Positions 36,229 through 44,762 of a stretch of DNA of 64,000 nucleotides are shown here, piece by piece; position 1 is the stretch's first letter, and each line of letters opens with the position of its first letter. Source of the DNA: an uncultured Porphyromonadaceae bacterium (lineage in GTDB: Bacteria > Bacteroidota > Bacteroidia > Bacteroidales > Muribaculaceae). The position numbers and the translations under genes were made by a program. The stretch is from the NCBI GenBank assembly GCA_937989585.1, contig CALKRW010000006.1:24980-88979 (forward strand), written 5' to 3'. A model generated the notes under the pieces. It searched no databases, was not told where the DNA came from, and was given only the letters and a program-made list of their open reading frames with translations.

Positions 36229-36783
36229 ATGTCACGAATAGGTAAAGCACCCATCGCAATCCCTGCAGGTGTCACCGTCAAGGTTGATCATGACACCGTC
36301 ACCGTAAAAGGCCCCAAGGGCGAACTCACCCAGACCATCAACCCCGAGATCAGCGTCAAGGTCGAGGACGGCCACGTCGTCCTGACCCGTCCGACCGACG
36401 ACCGCGAGCACCGCGCCCAGCACGGCCTGTACCGCGCCCTGATCCACAACATGGTCGTAGGCGTTTCCGAAGGCTACCGCAAGGAAATGGAATTAGTAGG
36501 CGTCGGCTACCGCGCCACCGCAACAGGCCAGGTCCTGGAACTGTCGCTCGGTTTCTCGCACGCAATATATATCAAGCTGCCGCCCGAAGTCAAGGTCGAG
36601 GCAAAGAGCGAGCGTAACAAGAACCCCCTGATCATCCTGGAGAGCGACGACAAGCAGCTCCTGGGCCAGGTGTGCGCCAAGATCCGCTCGCTGCGCAAGC
36701 CCGAACCGTACAAGGGCAAGGGCATCAAGTTCGTAGGCGAAGTAATCCGCCGCAAATCAGGCAAGTCCGCCAGCGCGAAATAA
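36229..36783 (+). CDS. rplF: 50S ribosomal protein L6
   Basis: A 184-residue L6, two repeated domains near the factor-binding site. SRIGKAPIAIPAGV and VTVKGPKGELTQTIN open it, and PEPYKGKGIKFVGEVIRRKSGKS closes it. Normal length. Confidence 0.98.
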   Translation: MSRIGKAPIAIPAGVTVKVDHDTVTVKGPKGELTQTINPEISVKVEDGHVVLTRPTDDREHRAQHGLYRALIHNMVVGVSEGYRKEMELVGVGYRATATGQVLELSLGFSHAIYIKLPPEVKVEAKSERNKNPLIILESDDKQLLGQVCAKIRSLRKPEPYKGKGIKFVGEVIRRKSGKSASAK

Positions 36784-36806
36784 AACCCTCTAAAACGTAA
36801 ACAACA

Positions 36807-37148
36807 ATGGTAACTAAGATATCACGTCGTAATAAAATCAAAACCCGCATCCGCGGCAAAATCTCAGGAACCGCCGAACGTCCCCGCATGAGTGTTTTCC
36901 GCTCGAACAAGCAGATCTACGTGCAGATTATCGACGACCTGGCAGGCCGCACCCTCGTGTCGGCATCATCGAAGGGCCTGAGCGAGGGCACCAAGAGCGA
37001 GATCGCCGCACAGGTCGGCGCCGCCGTAGCCAAGAAAGCCCTCGAGGCCGGCATCAACACCGTAGTCTTCGACCGTAACGGATACCTTTTCCACGGTCGC
37101 GTAAAATCACTGGCCGACGCAGCGCGCGAAGGCGGATTAAAATTCTAA
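36807..37148 (+). CDS. rplR: 50S ribosomal protein L18
   Basis: A 113-residue L18, which binds 5S rRNA with L5. TKISRRNKIKTRIRGKISGTAERPRMSVFRSNKQIYVQIIDD is a typical start (shown here as separate adjoining motifs), and DRNGYLFHGRVKSLADAARE ends it. rpsE follows after 12 nt. Confidence 0.97.
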   Translation: MVTKISRRNKIKTRIRGKISGTAERPRMSVFRSNKQIYVQIIDDLAGRTLVSASSKGLSEGTKSEIAAQVGAAVAKKALEAGINTVVFDRNGYLFHGRVKSLADAAREGGLKF

Positions 37149-37160
37149 GCATACACAACA

Positions 37161-37679
37161 ATGGCAAAAAGAAATAACAGAGTAAAATCGACCAACGACA
37201 TCGAACTCAAGGACCGTCTCGTGGCCATCAACCGCGTCACCAAAGTAACCAAGGGCGGCCGTACATTCACCTTCGCCGCCATCGTTGTCGTAGGCAACGA
37301 GAACGGTATCGTAGGCTGGGGCCTGGGCAAGGCCAACGAGGTCCAGGCCGCGATCGCCAAGGGCGTCGAGGCCGCAAAGAAGAACCTCATCAAGGTTCCC
37401 GTGCACAACGGCACCATCCCCCACGAGCAGGCAGCCAAGTTCGGCGGCTCGCGCATCATCCTGAAACCCGCCTCGACCGGTACCGGCGTGAAGGCCGGCG
37501 GCGCCATGCGCGCCGTCCTCGAGTCCGTGGGCATCAGCGACGTGCTCGCCAAGTCGAAGGGTTCGTCCAACCCCCACAACCTGGTTAAGGCAACACTCGC
37601 CGCCCTCGACGAAATGCGCTCGCCCGCAATGGTCGCCCAGAACCGCGGCATCTCAGTAGAACAGGTCTTCAAAGGCTGA
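37161..37679 (+). CDS. rpsE: 30S ribosomal protein S5
   Basis: A 172-residue S5, important for decoding accuracy and mRNA unwinding. The N-terminal double-stranded-RNA-like domain has RVTKVTKGGRTFTFAAIVVVG. The C-terminal half holds GTGVKAGGAMRAVLES. Spectinomycin-loop sequence looks normal. Confidence 0.97.
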   Translation: MAKRNNRVKSTNDIELKDRLVAINRVTKVTKGGRTFTFAAIVVVGNENGIVGWGLGKANEVQAAIAKGVEAAKKNLIKVPVHNGTIPHEQAAKFGGSRIILKPASTGTGVKAGGAMRAVLESVGISDVLAKSKGSSNPHNLVKATLAALDEMRSPAMVAQNRGISVEQVFKG

Positions 37680-37719
37680 TCGTATAACAAGTCCTTAAAG
37701 ACATTAAAACTCCGCAAAC

Positions 37720-37899
37720 ATGGCACAGATCAAAATCACCCAGACCAAGAGCCGCATCAACTGCCCGGCAGTGCAGAAACGCACTCTCGACGCACTCGGC
37801 CTGCACAAAATGAACCATAGCGTAGTCAAGGAAGACACCCCCGCAATCCGCGGCATGGTGACAAAGGTACACCATCTGGTGACCGTTACCAACCTCTGA
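37720..37899 (+). CDS. rpmD: 50S ribosomal protein L30
   Basis: A 59-residue L30, short enough to be missed by length filters. MAQIKITQTKSRINCP, LDALGLHKMNHSV and IRGMVTKVHHLVTV are the conserved parts. It lies between rpsE and rplO as expected, with a hairpin-bearing 120-nt spacer after it. Confidence 0.95.
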   Translation: MAQIKITQTKSRINCPAVQKRTLDALGLHKMNHSVVKEDTPAIRGMVTKVHHLVTVTNL

Positions 37900-37929
37900 C
37901 ACGCACCCCAGCCCCCACAGCCGGCCTAA

Positions 37930-37960
37930 GGCTCCCCCGCATAGCGGGGCGCCGAGGCCG
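37930..37960 (+). other. Hairpin between rpmD and rplO
   Basis: CCCCGC-ATA-GCGGGG stem inside a wider GGCCT/AGGCC pairing, in a 120-nt spacer. Small but unusual for the otherwise tight operon. Confidence 0.45.
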
Positions 37961-38019
37961 CCCGCGAGGGAAATCAACAAACCCTAACAGTCAAATCCGA
38001 AAAATAAAAACATACGACA

Positions 38020-38466
38020 ATGGATTTAAGCAACCTCCAACCCGCTCCCGGCTCGGTCAAGCACGGCAAACGCATCGGTCGCGGTCCCGGCTCCGGCAAG
38101 GGCGGAACATCAACCCGCGGACACAAAGGCGCAAAATCCCGTTCGGGCTACTCGCGCAAAATCGGTTTCGAAGGCGGCCAGATGCCTCTGCAGCGCCGTC
38201 TTCCCAAGTTCGGCTTCAAGAACATCAACCGCATAGAATACAAACCCGTTAACCTCGACCTCCTGCAGTCTCTCGCAGAGGCCAAAAACCTCACTAAAAT
38301 CGGACTCGACGAACTCCGCGCTGCAGGTTTCATCAACTCCCGCCAGGTCGTCAAAATCCTCGCTGGCGGCACTATCAGCAAGGCTCTCACCGTTGAGGCC
38401 AACGCATTCTCCAAAGCAGCCGCAGCAGCCATCGAGGCAGCCGGCGGCACCACCGTCAAACTCTGA
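38020..38466 (+). CDS. rplO: 50S ribosomal protein L15
   Basis: A 148-residue L15, a late-assembly protein with a long extended N-terminus. DLSNLQPAPGSVKHGKRIGR and GPGSGKGGTSTRGHKGAKSR are diagnostic, as is GFEGGQMPLQRRLPKFGF. secY follows after 8 nt. Confidence 0.98.
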   Translation: MDLSNLQPAPGSVKHGKRIGRGPGSGKGGTSTRGHKGAKSRSGYSRKIGFEGGQMPLQRRLPKFGFKNINRIEYKPVNLDLLQSLAEAKNLTKIGLDELRAAGFINSRQVVKILAGGTISKALTVEANAFSKAAAAAIEAAGGTTVKL

Positions 38467-38474
38467 GTCCGACA

Positions 38475-39827
38475 ATGAAATTTATCCAAACACTCAAAAA
38501 CATCTGGACCATCGAAGAACTGCGCAAGCGTCTTCTGATCACCTTCCTGCTGGTACTGGTCTACCGTCTGGGCTGCTACGTGCTGCTGCCGGGCATTTCT
38601 CCCGAGGCTGTCGACGCCCTGGAGAACTTTACCAACAAGACAGGCATGATGCAGTTGCTTGACATGTTCTCCGGCGGCGCCTTCTCCCAGGCCTCGATAT
38701 TCGCGCTGGGCATCATGCCCTACATCACGGCGTCGATTGTCATCCAACTCCTGGGCATGGTCCTGCCGTCGTTCCAGAAAATGCAGCGCGAAGGCGAGTC
38801 CGGCCGTCAGAAACTGAACCAGTACACACGTTACCTGACAGTGCTCATTCTCCTTCTTCAGGCGCCCGCATACCTGTACAACCTTAACTATCAGTTCTCC
38901 GCAGCCCACGGAGGCGCCGTGCTGCAGCTCGGTTTCTGGACCGAGGCCTACCTGACGGTAATCCTCGCCGCAGGCTCGATGTTCATCATGTGGCTCGGCG
39001 AGCGCATCACCGACCGCGGTATTGGCAACGGTATCTCGTTCATCATCCTCGTGGGCATCATCGCCCGTCTCCCGGGAGCCTTCTTCTATGAGTTCACCTC
39101 GCGCATGCCCGGTGCCAGCGGCACCCAGGGCGGTCTGGTGATGTTCATCGTCGAGGTAGTCCTGCTGTTCGCCGTCACCGTCGGCGCCGTCCTGCTCGTG
39201 CAGGGAACCCGCAAGGTGCCCGTGCAGTACGCCAAGCGCATCGTCGGCAACCGCCAGTACGGAGGCGCTCGCCAGTACATTCCCCTGAAGGTGAATGCCG
39301 CCGGCGTAATGCCCATCATCTTCGCGCAGGCCATCATGTTCATCCCCATCACACTCGTCGGCTTCGGCAGCGAGAACGGCGGATCGTTCTTCCAGGCCTT
39401 CTCGGACATCAACGGATTCTGGTACAACCTCGTGTTCTTCATCATGATCGTGGCCTTCACGTACTTCTACACCGCCATCACCGTGCGTCCCACCCAGATG
39501 GCCGAGGACATGAAGCGCAACAACGGCTTCATACCCGGTGTCAAGCCCGGCAAGAAGACCGCCGAGTATCTCGACACGATCATGAGCCGCATCACACTTC
39601 CCGGCTCGATATTCCTGGGCATCGTCGCCATCATGCCCGCGTTCGCGCGTCTGTTCGGCATCAGCAGCGGCTTCGCCCAGTTCTTCGGCGGAACATCCCT
39701 GCTGATTATGGTGGGTGTCGTTCTCGACACACTCCAGCAGATCGAGTCGCATCTGATGATGCACCACTACGACGGCCTCATGAAGGAAGGCAAGATCAAG
39801 GGCCGCACCACCGGCGCCGCCTACTGA
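38475..39827 (+). CDS. secY: Protein translocase subunit SecY
   Basis: A 450-residue channel of the Sec translocon with about ten membrane segments. The first is near residues 19-37 (LLITFLLVLVYRLGCYVLLP), followed by the plug region and IFALGIMPYITASIVIQLL. GNGISFIILVGIIARLP and FTYFYTAITVRPTQMAEDMK are typical of later segments and the cytoplasmic loop that meets SecA and ribosomes. Essential for export of the many secreted proteins encoded nearby. Confidence 0.98.
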   Translation: MKFIQTLKNIWTIEELRKRLLITFLLVLVYRLGCYVLLPGISPEAVDALENFTNKTGMMQLLDMFSGGAFSQASIFALGIMPYITASIVIQLLGMVLPSFQKMQREGESGRQKLNQYTRYLTVLILLLQAPAYLYNLNYQFSAAHGGAVLQLGFWTEAYLTVILAAGSMFIMWLGERITDRGIGNGISFIILVGIIARLPGAFFYEFTSRMPGASGTQGGLVMFIVEVVLLFAVTVGAVLLVQGTRKVPVQYAKRIVGNRQYGGARQYIPLKVNAAGVMPIIFAQAIMFIPITLVGFGSENGGSFFQAFSDINGFWYNLVFFIMIVAFTYFYTAITVRPTQMAEDMKRNNGFIPGVKPGKKTAEYLDTIMSRITLPGSIFLGIVAIMPAFARLFGISSGFAQFFGGTSLLIMVGVVLDTLQQIESHLMMHHYDGLMKEGKIKGRTTGAAY

Positions 39828-39850
39828 TACCCGTCTCCGGACAGCAGTAA

Positions 39851-39945
39851 GCCTGTTCTGACAGGCACCCAATAAGCAAAATCCCTTTCATAGGCAACTC
39901 CCCCCGAAGCCTCACCCGCAGGCTCCGGGGGATAGTGCCGAAAGG
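39851..39945 (+). other. Structured spacer between secY and map
   Basis: Within the 198-nt spacer there is a 6-bp hairpin (39851-39866). A larger one (39899-39906 with 39925-39932, plus 5 inner pairs) follows, enclosed by CCTTTC/GAAAGG (39884-39889 with 39940-39945). No T run follows. Confidence 0.5.
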
Positions 39946-40025
39946 ACTCTCCTCCAGCCATACGCCCCGTGTCAGTCGGGGTGACCCTCAATCCTCTAAC
40001 CATAATATCAAGTTTTCAAGCGAAA

Positions 40026-40811
40026 ATGATATATATCAAGACACCCGAAGAAATCGAACTCGTGCGCCGCGCCTCCGACCTCACCTCGCGTACGCTCGGA
40101 GCGATAGCAGCCGCGATTCGACCCGGAGTCACCACTCAGGCACTCGACACCCTGGCGCGTGAGTTTATCCACGACAACGGCGGCGTTCCCGCCTGCCTCG
40201 GCTACGGGGGCTTCCCCGGCGCCATCTGCGCCGAAGTGAACGACATCATCGTACACGGTTTCCCATCGTCGTACGAACTGCGCGACGGCGACATCTGCGG
40301 AGTCGACCTCGTTGTCGAACTCGACGGATTCATGGGCGACTCGTGCTATACGTTCGCCATCGGCGACGTCGAGGAGAAGACAATGGAACTTCTGCGGACC
40401 ACGCGCCGCAGTCTTGACGTGGGTATCGCCGCCTGTCGTGCGGGACACCGCATAGGCGACATCGCGAACGCCATCCAGACTTACTGCGAGCGTCGCGGCT
40501 ACTCGGTAGTCCGCGAGATGTGCGGCCACGGCATCGGCCGCGACATGCACGAAGACCCTGAAGTTCCCAACTATGGACGCCGCGGCATCGGCCCCGTCAT
40601 CCGCAACGGCATGTGCATCTGCATCGAGCCCATGATCAACCTCGGCTCGCGCAACATTCGCATTGACCAGGACGGATGGACATGCCGCACGAAGGACCAC
40701 AAGCCTTCGGCCCACTACGAGCACACCGTGGCTATAGTCGACGGCGAGACCGAGGTCCTGACGACCTTCGAGTACATCCGCGAGGCTCTCGGCGACCGCT
40801 TTATAGAATAA
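40026..40811 (+). CDS. map: Type I methionine aminopeptidase
   Basis: A 261-residue dimetal enzyme that removes the initiator Met. I start at MIYIKTPEEIELVRRA; an earlier frame start lies in the spacer. The metal ligands are visible: Asp in CGVDLVVELDG, Asp in GDSCYTF, His in CGHGIGRDMHEDP, Glu in IEPMIN and Glu in VDGETEVLT. The substrate His is in IIVHGFPS. Located between secY and infA, as is common. Confidence 0.97.
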   Translation: MIYIKTPEEIELVRRASDLTSRTLGAIAAAIRPGVTTQALDTLAREFIHDNGGVPACLGYGGFPGAICAEVNDIIVHGFPSSYELRDGDICGVDLVVELDGFMGDSCYTFAIGDVEEKTMELLRTTRRSLDVGIAACRAGHRIGDIANAIQTYCERRGYSVVREMCGHGIGRDMHEDPEVPNYGRRGIGPVIRNGMCICIEPMINLGSRNIRIDQDGWTCRTKDHKPSAHYEHTVAIVDGETEVLTTFEYIREALGDRFIE

Positions 40812-40833
40812 TCCCAACCCCTAACCCAGATAT

Positions 40834-41052
40834 ATGGCAAAACAAGCAGCAATCGAACAAGACGGCACTATCGTCGAAGCACTCTCGAACGCGATGTTCC
40901 GCGTTGAACTCGAGAACGGTCATCAGATCACGGCCCACATCTCGGGCAAGATGCGCATGCATTACATCAAAATTCTTCCCGGCGACAAGGTGCGTGTGGA
41001 GATGTCTCCGTATGACCTTTCGAAGGGCCGTATCGCTTTCCGCTACAAGTAA
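40834..41052 (+). CDS. infA: Translation initiation factor IF-1
   Basis: A 72-residue OB-fold factor that occupies the A site during initiation. AKQAAIEQDGTIVEALSNAMFRVELENGH, HISGKMRMHYIKILPGDKV and FRYK at the end are characteristic (listed as separate parts). Normal length. Followed by an internal promoter and leader before rpmJ. Confidence 0.97.
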   Translation: MAKQAAIEQDGTIVEALSNAMFRVELENGHQITAHISGKMRMHYIKILPGDKVRVEMSPYDLSKGRIAFRYK

Positions 41053-41100
41053 AGCCGAGGCGGAGAAAGCGCAAAAATCTATCTGACCGCAAGATAGCAT

Positions 41101-41131
41101 TTTGTACTTTCAAAAAAAAGTTGTACCTTCG
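41101..41131 (+). promoter_or_regulatory. Internal promoter of the alpha section (rpmJ onward)
   Basis: TTTG (41101-41104), 19 nt, TACCTTCG (41124-41131); one change from TAnnTTTG. It allows rpmJ-rpsM-rpsK-rpsD-rpoA-rplQ to be transcribed separately. Confidence 0.65.
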
Positions 41132-41135
41132 CAGG

Positions 41136-41270
41136 CTGATTCGTCCCTCGCGGGTCGGAACGGCCTATCCGCGGACCTGCGCCCGGCCATCCCGGAAGGG
41201 TGGGGCGGAAGTTCCGTCATCATCATAGATAACAAACTAAATTACTAAAAGATAAATTGTTAAAAGAAAA
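41136..41270 (+). promoter_or_regulatory. Structured leader upstream of rpmJ
   Basis: About 135 nt with a long-range CGGAAC/GTTCCG pair (41156-41161 with 41211-41216) enclosing a GGCC/GGCC stem (41162-41165 with 41185-41188), then an A/T-rich stretch up to rpmJ. In E. coli the alpha operon leader at this place binds S4. Confidence 0.45.
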
Positions 41271-41387
41271 ATGAAAGTTAGAGCCTCAATCAAAAAGCGC
41301 ACAGCAGACGACAAGATCGTGCGTCGTAAAGGCCGCCTTTACGTAATCAACAAAAAGAATCCCAAGCACAAGCAGCGTCAGGGATAA
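41271..41387 (+). CDS. rpmJ: 50S ribosomal protein L36 (zinc-free type)
   Basis: A 38-residue L36: MKVRASIKKRTADDKIVRR followed by a short link and KNPKHKQRQG. The zinc cysteines and histidine pattern of the C+ form is absent, so it is the zinc-independent paralogue. Too short for a length-limited gene search but well placed before rpsM. Confidence 0.95.
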   Translation: MKVRASIKKRTADDKIVRRKGRLYVINKKNPKHKQRQG

Positions 41388-41428
41388 CTTTTTAGTTATT
41401 TGAAAAATTTATCAATCCAAAAATCAAT

Positions 41429-41809
41429 ATGGCAGTAAGAATCGTGGGAGTTGACCTCCCCCAGAACAAAAGAGGTGAAATCGCCCTGACATACATCTTT
41501 GGTATCGGCCGCTCGAGCGCCAGAACAATCCTCGAGAAAGCCGGTGTGGACGTGAGCAAGAAAGTCCAGGACTGGACTGACTCCGAGGCCGCCAAAGTTC
41601 GTGAAGTCATTGGCAGCGATTACAAAGTCGAAGGTGACCTTCGCAGCGAAATCCAGCTCAACATCAAGCGTCTGATGGATATCGGATGCTATCGCGGCGT
41701 CCGCCACCGCAACGGTCTGCCCGTTCGCGGCCAGTCGACCAAGAACAACGCACGCACCCGCAAGGGCCGCAAGAAAACCGTTGCAAACAAAAAGAAAGCT
41801 ACCAAATAA
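41429..41809 (+). CDS. rpsM: 30S ribosomal protein S13
   Basis: A 126-residue S13 of the 30S head, contacting the 50S and P-site tRNA. AVRIVGVDLPQNKRGEIALTYIFGIG and GVRHRNGLPVRGQSTKNNARTRKG are conserved (separate parts). The C-terminal basic tail touches tRNA. rpsK follows after 18 nt. Confidence 0.97.
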   Translation: MAVRIVGVDLPQNKRGEIALTYIFGIGRSSARTILEKAGVDVSKKVQDWTDSEAAKVREVIGSDYKVEGDLRSEIQLNIKRLMDIGCYRGVRHRNGLPVRGQSTKNNARTRKGRKKTVANKKKATK

Positions 41810-41827
41810 TAAACATAACCAAGAATT

Positions 41828-42217
41828 ATGGCAAAAAAGACAGTCGCAGCAAAGAAGAGAAACGTCAAGGTATCGGCCGAGGGCCAGCTTCACGTACACT
41901 CGTCTTTCAACAATATCATCGTGTGCCTAGCCAACAGCGAAGGACAGGTAATCTCCTGGTCGTCGGCCGGCAAAATGGGCTTCCGTGGCTCGAAAAAGAA
42001 CACACCGTACGCCGCCCAGATGGCCGCTCAGGATTGCGCGAAAACCGCCTACGACCTGGGCCTGCGCAAAGTAAAGGCCTATGTCAAGGGTCCCGGCAAC
42101 GGCCGTGAGTCCGCTATCCGTACAATCCACGGCGCAGGTATCGAGGTGGTCGAGATCATCGACGTCACGCCCCTGCCCCACAACGGTTGCCGTCCTCCCA
42201 AACGTCGTCGCGTATAA
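41828..42217 (+). CDS. rpsK: 30S ribosomal protein S11
   Basis: A 129-residue S11 of the platform. HVHSSFNNIIVCLANSEGQVI and the ending DVTPLPHNGCRPPKRRRV are diagnostic, and the Asn-Gly in HNGC is the conserved isoaspartate site. A 347-nt spacer follows before rpsD. Confidence 0.98.
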   Translation: MAKKTVAAKKRNVKVSAEGQLHVHSSFNNIIVCLANSEGQVISWSSAGKMGFRGSKKNTPYAAQMAAQDCAKTAYDLGLRKVKAYVKGPGNGRESAIRTIHGAGIEVVEIIDVTPLPHNGCRPPKRRRV

Positions 42218-42564
42218 TACGCCGGCATCCGAAACCTAACAAAGACTCTTAACATCCTTTTAGTAAGTAGCAAACAACATCAACAACACAGGATGTCCCT
42301 AAGCCCGCGCCGCCATCGGACGGCAGGGAAGGCCCAGAGGCACGGTAGCCAGCGAGGTCAGAACGTGAATAAAAGACCATTATAACATCACCTCTCAATG
42401 GTCGCGGCTGCACTAACGACCTACGAAGCACCCGATGCCAGGACCAGCCCGCAAGCCGGCAGGGAAGACCCGGAGCACGACAGGCGCCGACGCTGCCAGC
42501 AGCAACGAAGCCGTCACGGCATCCGCTTCCCCGGAAAGACATCCCATATAAACGATTATCAAAA
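42218..42564 (+). promoter_or_regulatory. Long structured spacer upstream of rpsD
   Basis: A 347-nt gene-free segment directly before the S4 gene. It includes GCCG/CGGC-type stems (for example around 42309-42325) and GC-rich blocks between A-rich stretches. No promoter box was found inside. S4 is a classic autoregulator that binds an mRNA leader, so this is a candidate S4 leader; I recall a leader class named for Bacteroidia S4 genes but could not check it. Confidence 0.5.
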
Positions 42565-43170
42565 ATGGCTAGATACACAGGTCCCAAGACCAAAATTGCC
42601 CGTAAGTTCGGCGAACCCATCTTCGGCCCCGACAAAGTTCTTCAGAAAAGGAACTATCCCCCCGGCCAGCACGGACAGAACAAGCGCCGCAAAACATCGG
42701 AATACGGCGTCCAGCTGCGTGAGAAGCAACTGGTGAAATACACATACGGCGTACTCGAGAAGCAGTTCCGCAACCTCTTCGAGAAAGCATCCTCGATGAA
42801 GGGTATCACCGGCGAGATCCTCCTGCAGTTGCTCGAGTCGCGTCTCGACAACGTGGTATACCGCCTCGGCATCGCCCGCACACGTGCCGCCGCCCGTCAG
42901 ATTGTACTTCACAAGCATGTCACAGTCAACGGCCAGGTTGTCAACATCCCCTCATATCAGGTAAAGCCCGGCGACGTAGTCGCTGTACGCGAGAAATCGA
43001 AGTCGCTCGAGGTCATCAACGACAATCTTGCCGGTTTCAACCACACCAAGTATCCCTGGATCGAATGGGACGAGAGCATCAAGGGCGGCAAGTTCCTGCA
43101 CGTTCCCGCCCGTGAGGACATCCCCGAGAACATCAAGGAGCAACTTATCGTCGAGTTGTATTCGAAGTAA
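42565..43170 (+). CDS. rpsD: 30S ribosomal protein S4
   Basis: A 201-residue S4, a primary 16S binder and a known translational repressor. ARYTGPKTKIARKFGE, YPPGQHGQNKRRKTSEYGVQLREKQ and the S4 RNA-binding domain (RLDNVVYRLGIARTRAAARQIVLHKHVTVNG) are present. It normally sets the level of the alpha section. The long spacer before it is the obvious place to look for its own control. Confidence 0.98.
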   Translation: MARYTGPKTKIARKFGEPIFGPDKVLQKRNYPPGQHGQNKRRKTSEYGVQLREKQLVKYTYGVLEKQFRNLFEKASSMKGITGEILLQLLESRLDNVVYRLGIARTRAAARQIVLHKHVTVNGQVVNIPSYQVKPGDVVAVREKSKSLEVINDNLAGFNHTKYPWIEWDESIKGGKFLHVPAREDIPENIKEQLIVELYSK

Positions 43171-43191
43171 TAATCCCTAAAATCCAGATCC

Positions 43192-44184
43192 ATGGCTATT
43201 TTACAATTCCAGAAACCCGACAAAGTCGTGATGCTCGAATCGACCGACAACTTTGGCAAATTCGAGTTCAAGCCTTTGGAGCCCGGCTATGGCATCACCG
43301 TAGGCAACGCGCTTCGTCGCGTGCTGCTGTCATCGCTCGAGGGTTACGCTATCTCGTCGATACGCATCGACGGCGTGAAGCACGAGTTCGACACCATCCC
43401 CGGTGTGAAGGAAGATGTCACCAACATCATCCTCAACCTGAAGAAGGTCGACCTCAAGCAGATCGTCGCTGACACCGACTCGGAGAAAGCCACCATCACC
43501 GTCAGCGGAACCGAAGTTTTCACCGCCGGCGACATCTCGAAGGCTCTGACCGGTTTCGAGGTCCTCAATCCCGACCTCGTCATCTGCCATCTGGATTCCG
43601 ATGCAAGTTTCACGATCGTACTTACCATCAACAAGGGCCGCGGCTGGGTACCGGCCGAGGAGAACGAGGTCCCGGGCGACGACATCAATGTCCTCGCCAT
43701 CGACTCGATCTACACCCCGATCAAGAATGTCAAGTACACCATCGAGAACTTCCGTGTAGACCAGAAAACCGACTACGACAAACTTATTCTTGAAATCACC
43801 ACCAACGGGTCGATCTCACCTAAAGACGCGCTGAAAGAGGCCGCGCGCATCCTCATCTTCCACTTCATGCTTTTCTCGGACGAGAAAATCACCCTCGAGG
43901 CCACCGAGACCGGCGACAACGAGGAGTTCGACGAGGAAGTGCTGCACATGCGACAGCTTCTCAAGTCGAAACTTGTCGACATGGACCTGTCGGTACGCGC
44001 CCTCAATTGCCTGAAGTCCGCCGAAGTCGAGACTCTCGGCGAACTCGTGGTCTTCAACAAGAACGACCTGTTGAAATTCCGTAACTTCGGCAAGAAGTCG
44101 CTCACCGAACTCGATGAGTTCCTGTCGAGCCTCAACCTCAGTTTCGGTATGGACATTTCAAAATATAAATTAGATAAAGAGTAA
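43192..44184 (+). CDS. rpoA: RNA polymerase alpha subunit
   Basis: A 330-residue alpha subunit. The N-terminal assembly domain has KFEFKPLEPGYGITVGNALRRVLLSSLEG. The C-terminal domain (from ~245) has SVRALNCLKSAEVETLGELV and KNFGKKSLTELDEFL-like sequence. Essential for core enzyme assembly and for contacts with regulators and upstream DNA. rplQ follows after 5 nt. Confidence 0.98.
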   Translation: MAILQFQKPDKVVMLESTDNFGKFEFKPLEPGYGITVGNALRRVLLSSLEGYAISSIRIDGVKHEFDTIPGVKEDVTNIILNLKKVDLKQIVADTDSEKATITVSGTEVFTAGDISKALTGFEVLNPDLVICHLDSDASFTIVLTINKGRGWVPAEENEVPGDDINVLAIDSIYTPIKNVKYTIENFRVDQKTDYDKLILEITTNGSISPKDALKEAARILIFHFMLFSDEKITLEATETGDNEEFDEEVLHMRQLLKSKLVDMDLSVRALNCLKSAEVETLGELVVFNKNDLLKFRNFGKKSLTELDEFLSSLNLSFGMDISKYKLDKE

Positions 44185-44189
44185 CAACG

Positions 44190-44687
44190 ATGAGACATAA
44201 TAAAAAATTCAATCACCTCAGCCGCAAGAAAGCCCACCGCGACTCGTTGCTCAGCAACATGACCATCTCGCTGATCATGCACAAGCGCATCTTCACGACC
44301 CTGGCCAAGGCCAAGGCTCTCCGCGTATACGCCGAACCGCTGATCAACCGTGCCAAAGACGACACCATGCAGAACCGCCGTCTCGTCTTCGCACACCTCC
44401 AGAACAAAGAAGCCATCAAAGAACTGTTCAACGGTGTGGCTCAGAAAATCGCCGACCGTCCCGGTGGCTACACACGTATCCTCAAGACCGGCAACCGTCT
44501 GGGTGACAACGCCAAGACCTGCTTCATCGAACTGGTCGACTACAACGAGGCAATGCTCAAGGACAAGAAAGAGCCCGCGGCCAAGACACGCCGCTCGCGT
44601 CGCAAATCCGCTCCCAAGGCAGCCGAGGCACCTGTCGCCGCTCCCGCAGCAGAGGCCCCCGCAACCGAGGCTCCCGCAGCAGAATAA
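44190..44687 (+). CDS. rplQ: 50S ribosomal protein L17 with an Ala/Pro-rich tail
   Basis: A 165-residue L17. The core (~1-125) has MRHNKKFNHLSRKKAHRDSLL and RILKTGNRLGDNAKTCFIELV. The last ~40 residues are Lys/Arg then Ala/Pro/Glu repeats (AEAPVAAPAAEAPATEAPAAE in parts), an unstructured tail longer than in E. coli but common in this phylum. Last gene of the block, before a strong terminator. Confidence 0.97.
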   Translation: MRHNKKFNHLSRKKAHRDSLLSNMTISLIMHKRIFTTLAKAKALRVYAEPLINRAKDDTMQNRRLVFAHLQNKEAIKELFNGVAQKIADRPGGYTRILKTGNRLGDNAKTCFIELVDYNEAMLKDKKEPAAKTRRSRRKSAPKAAEAPVAAPAAEAPATEAPAAE

Positions 44688-44713
44688 GCAATTGTCTGAG
44701 AATAACTGAATAT

Positions 44714-44762
44714 AAAAATGCGAACCATCGGAGTGCGAATACCCCGCTGGTCCGCATTTTTT
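44714..44762 (+). terminator. Terminator of the ribosomal protein operon
   Basis: Long imperfect stem joining AAAAATGCG (44715-44723) and CGCATTTTTT, with a T run at the end, about 30 nt after the rplQ stop. Confidence 0.85.

Noticed and set aside
38148..39872. A 574-codon open frame antisense to secY and rplO
   Set aside because: His/Asp/Glu/Val-rich composition typical of antisense shadow frames; it lies entirely over confirmed genes.
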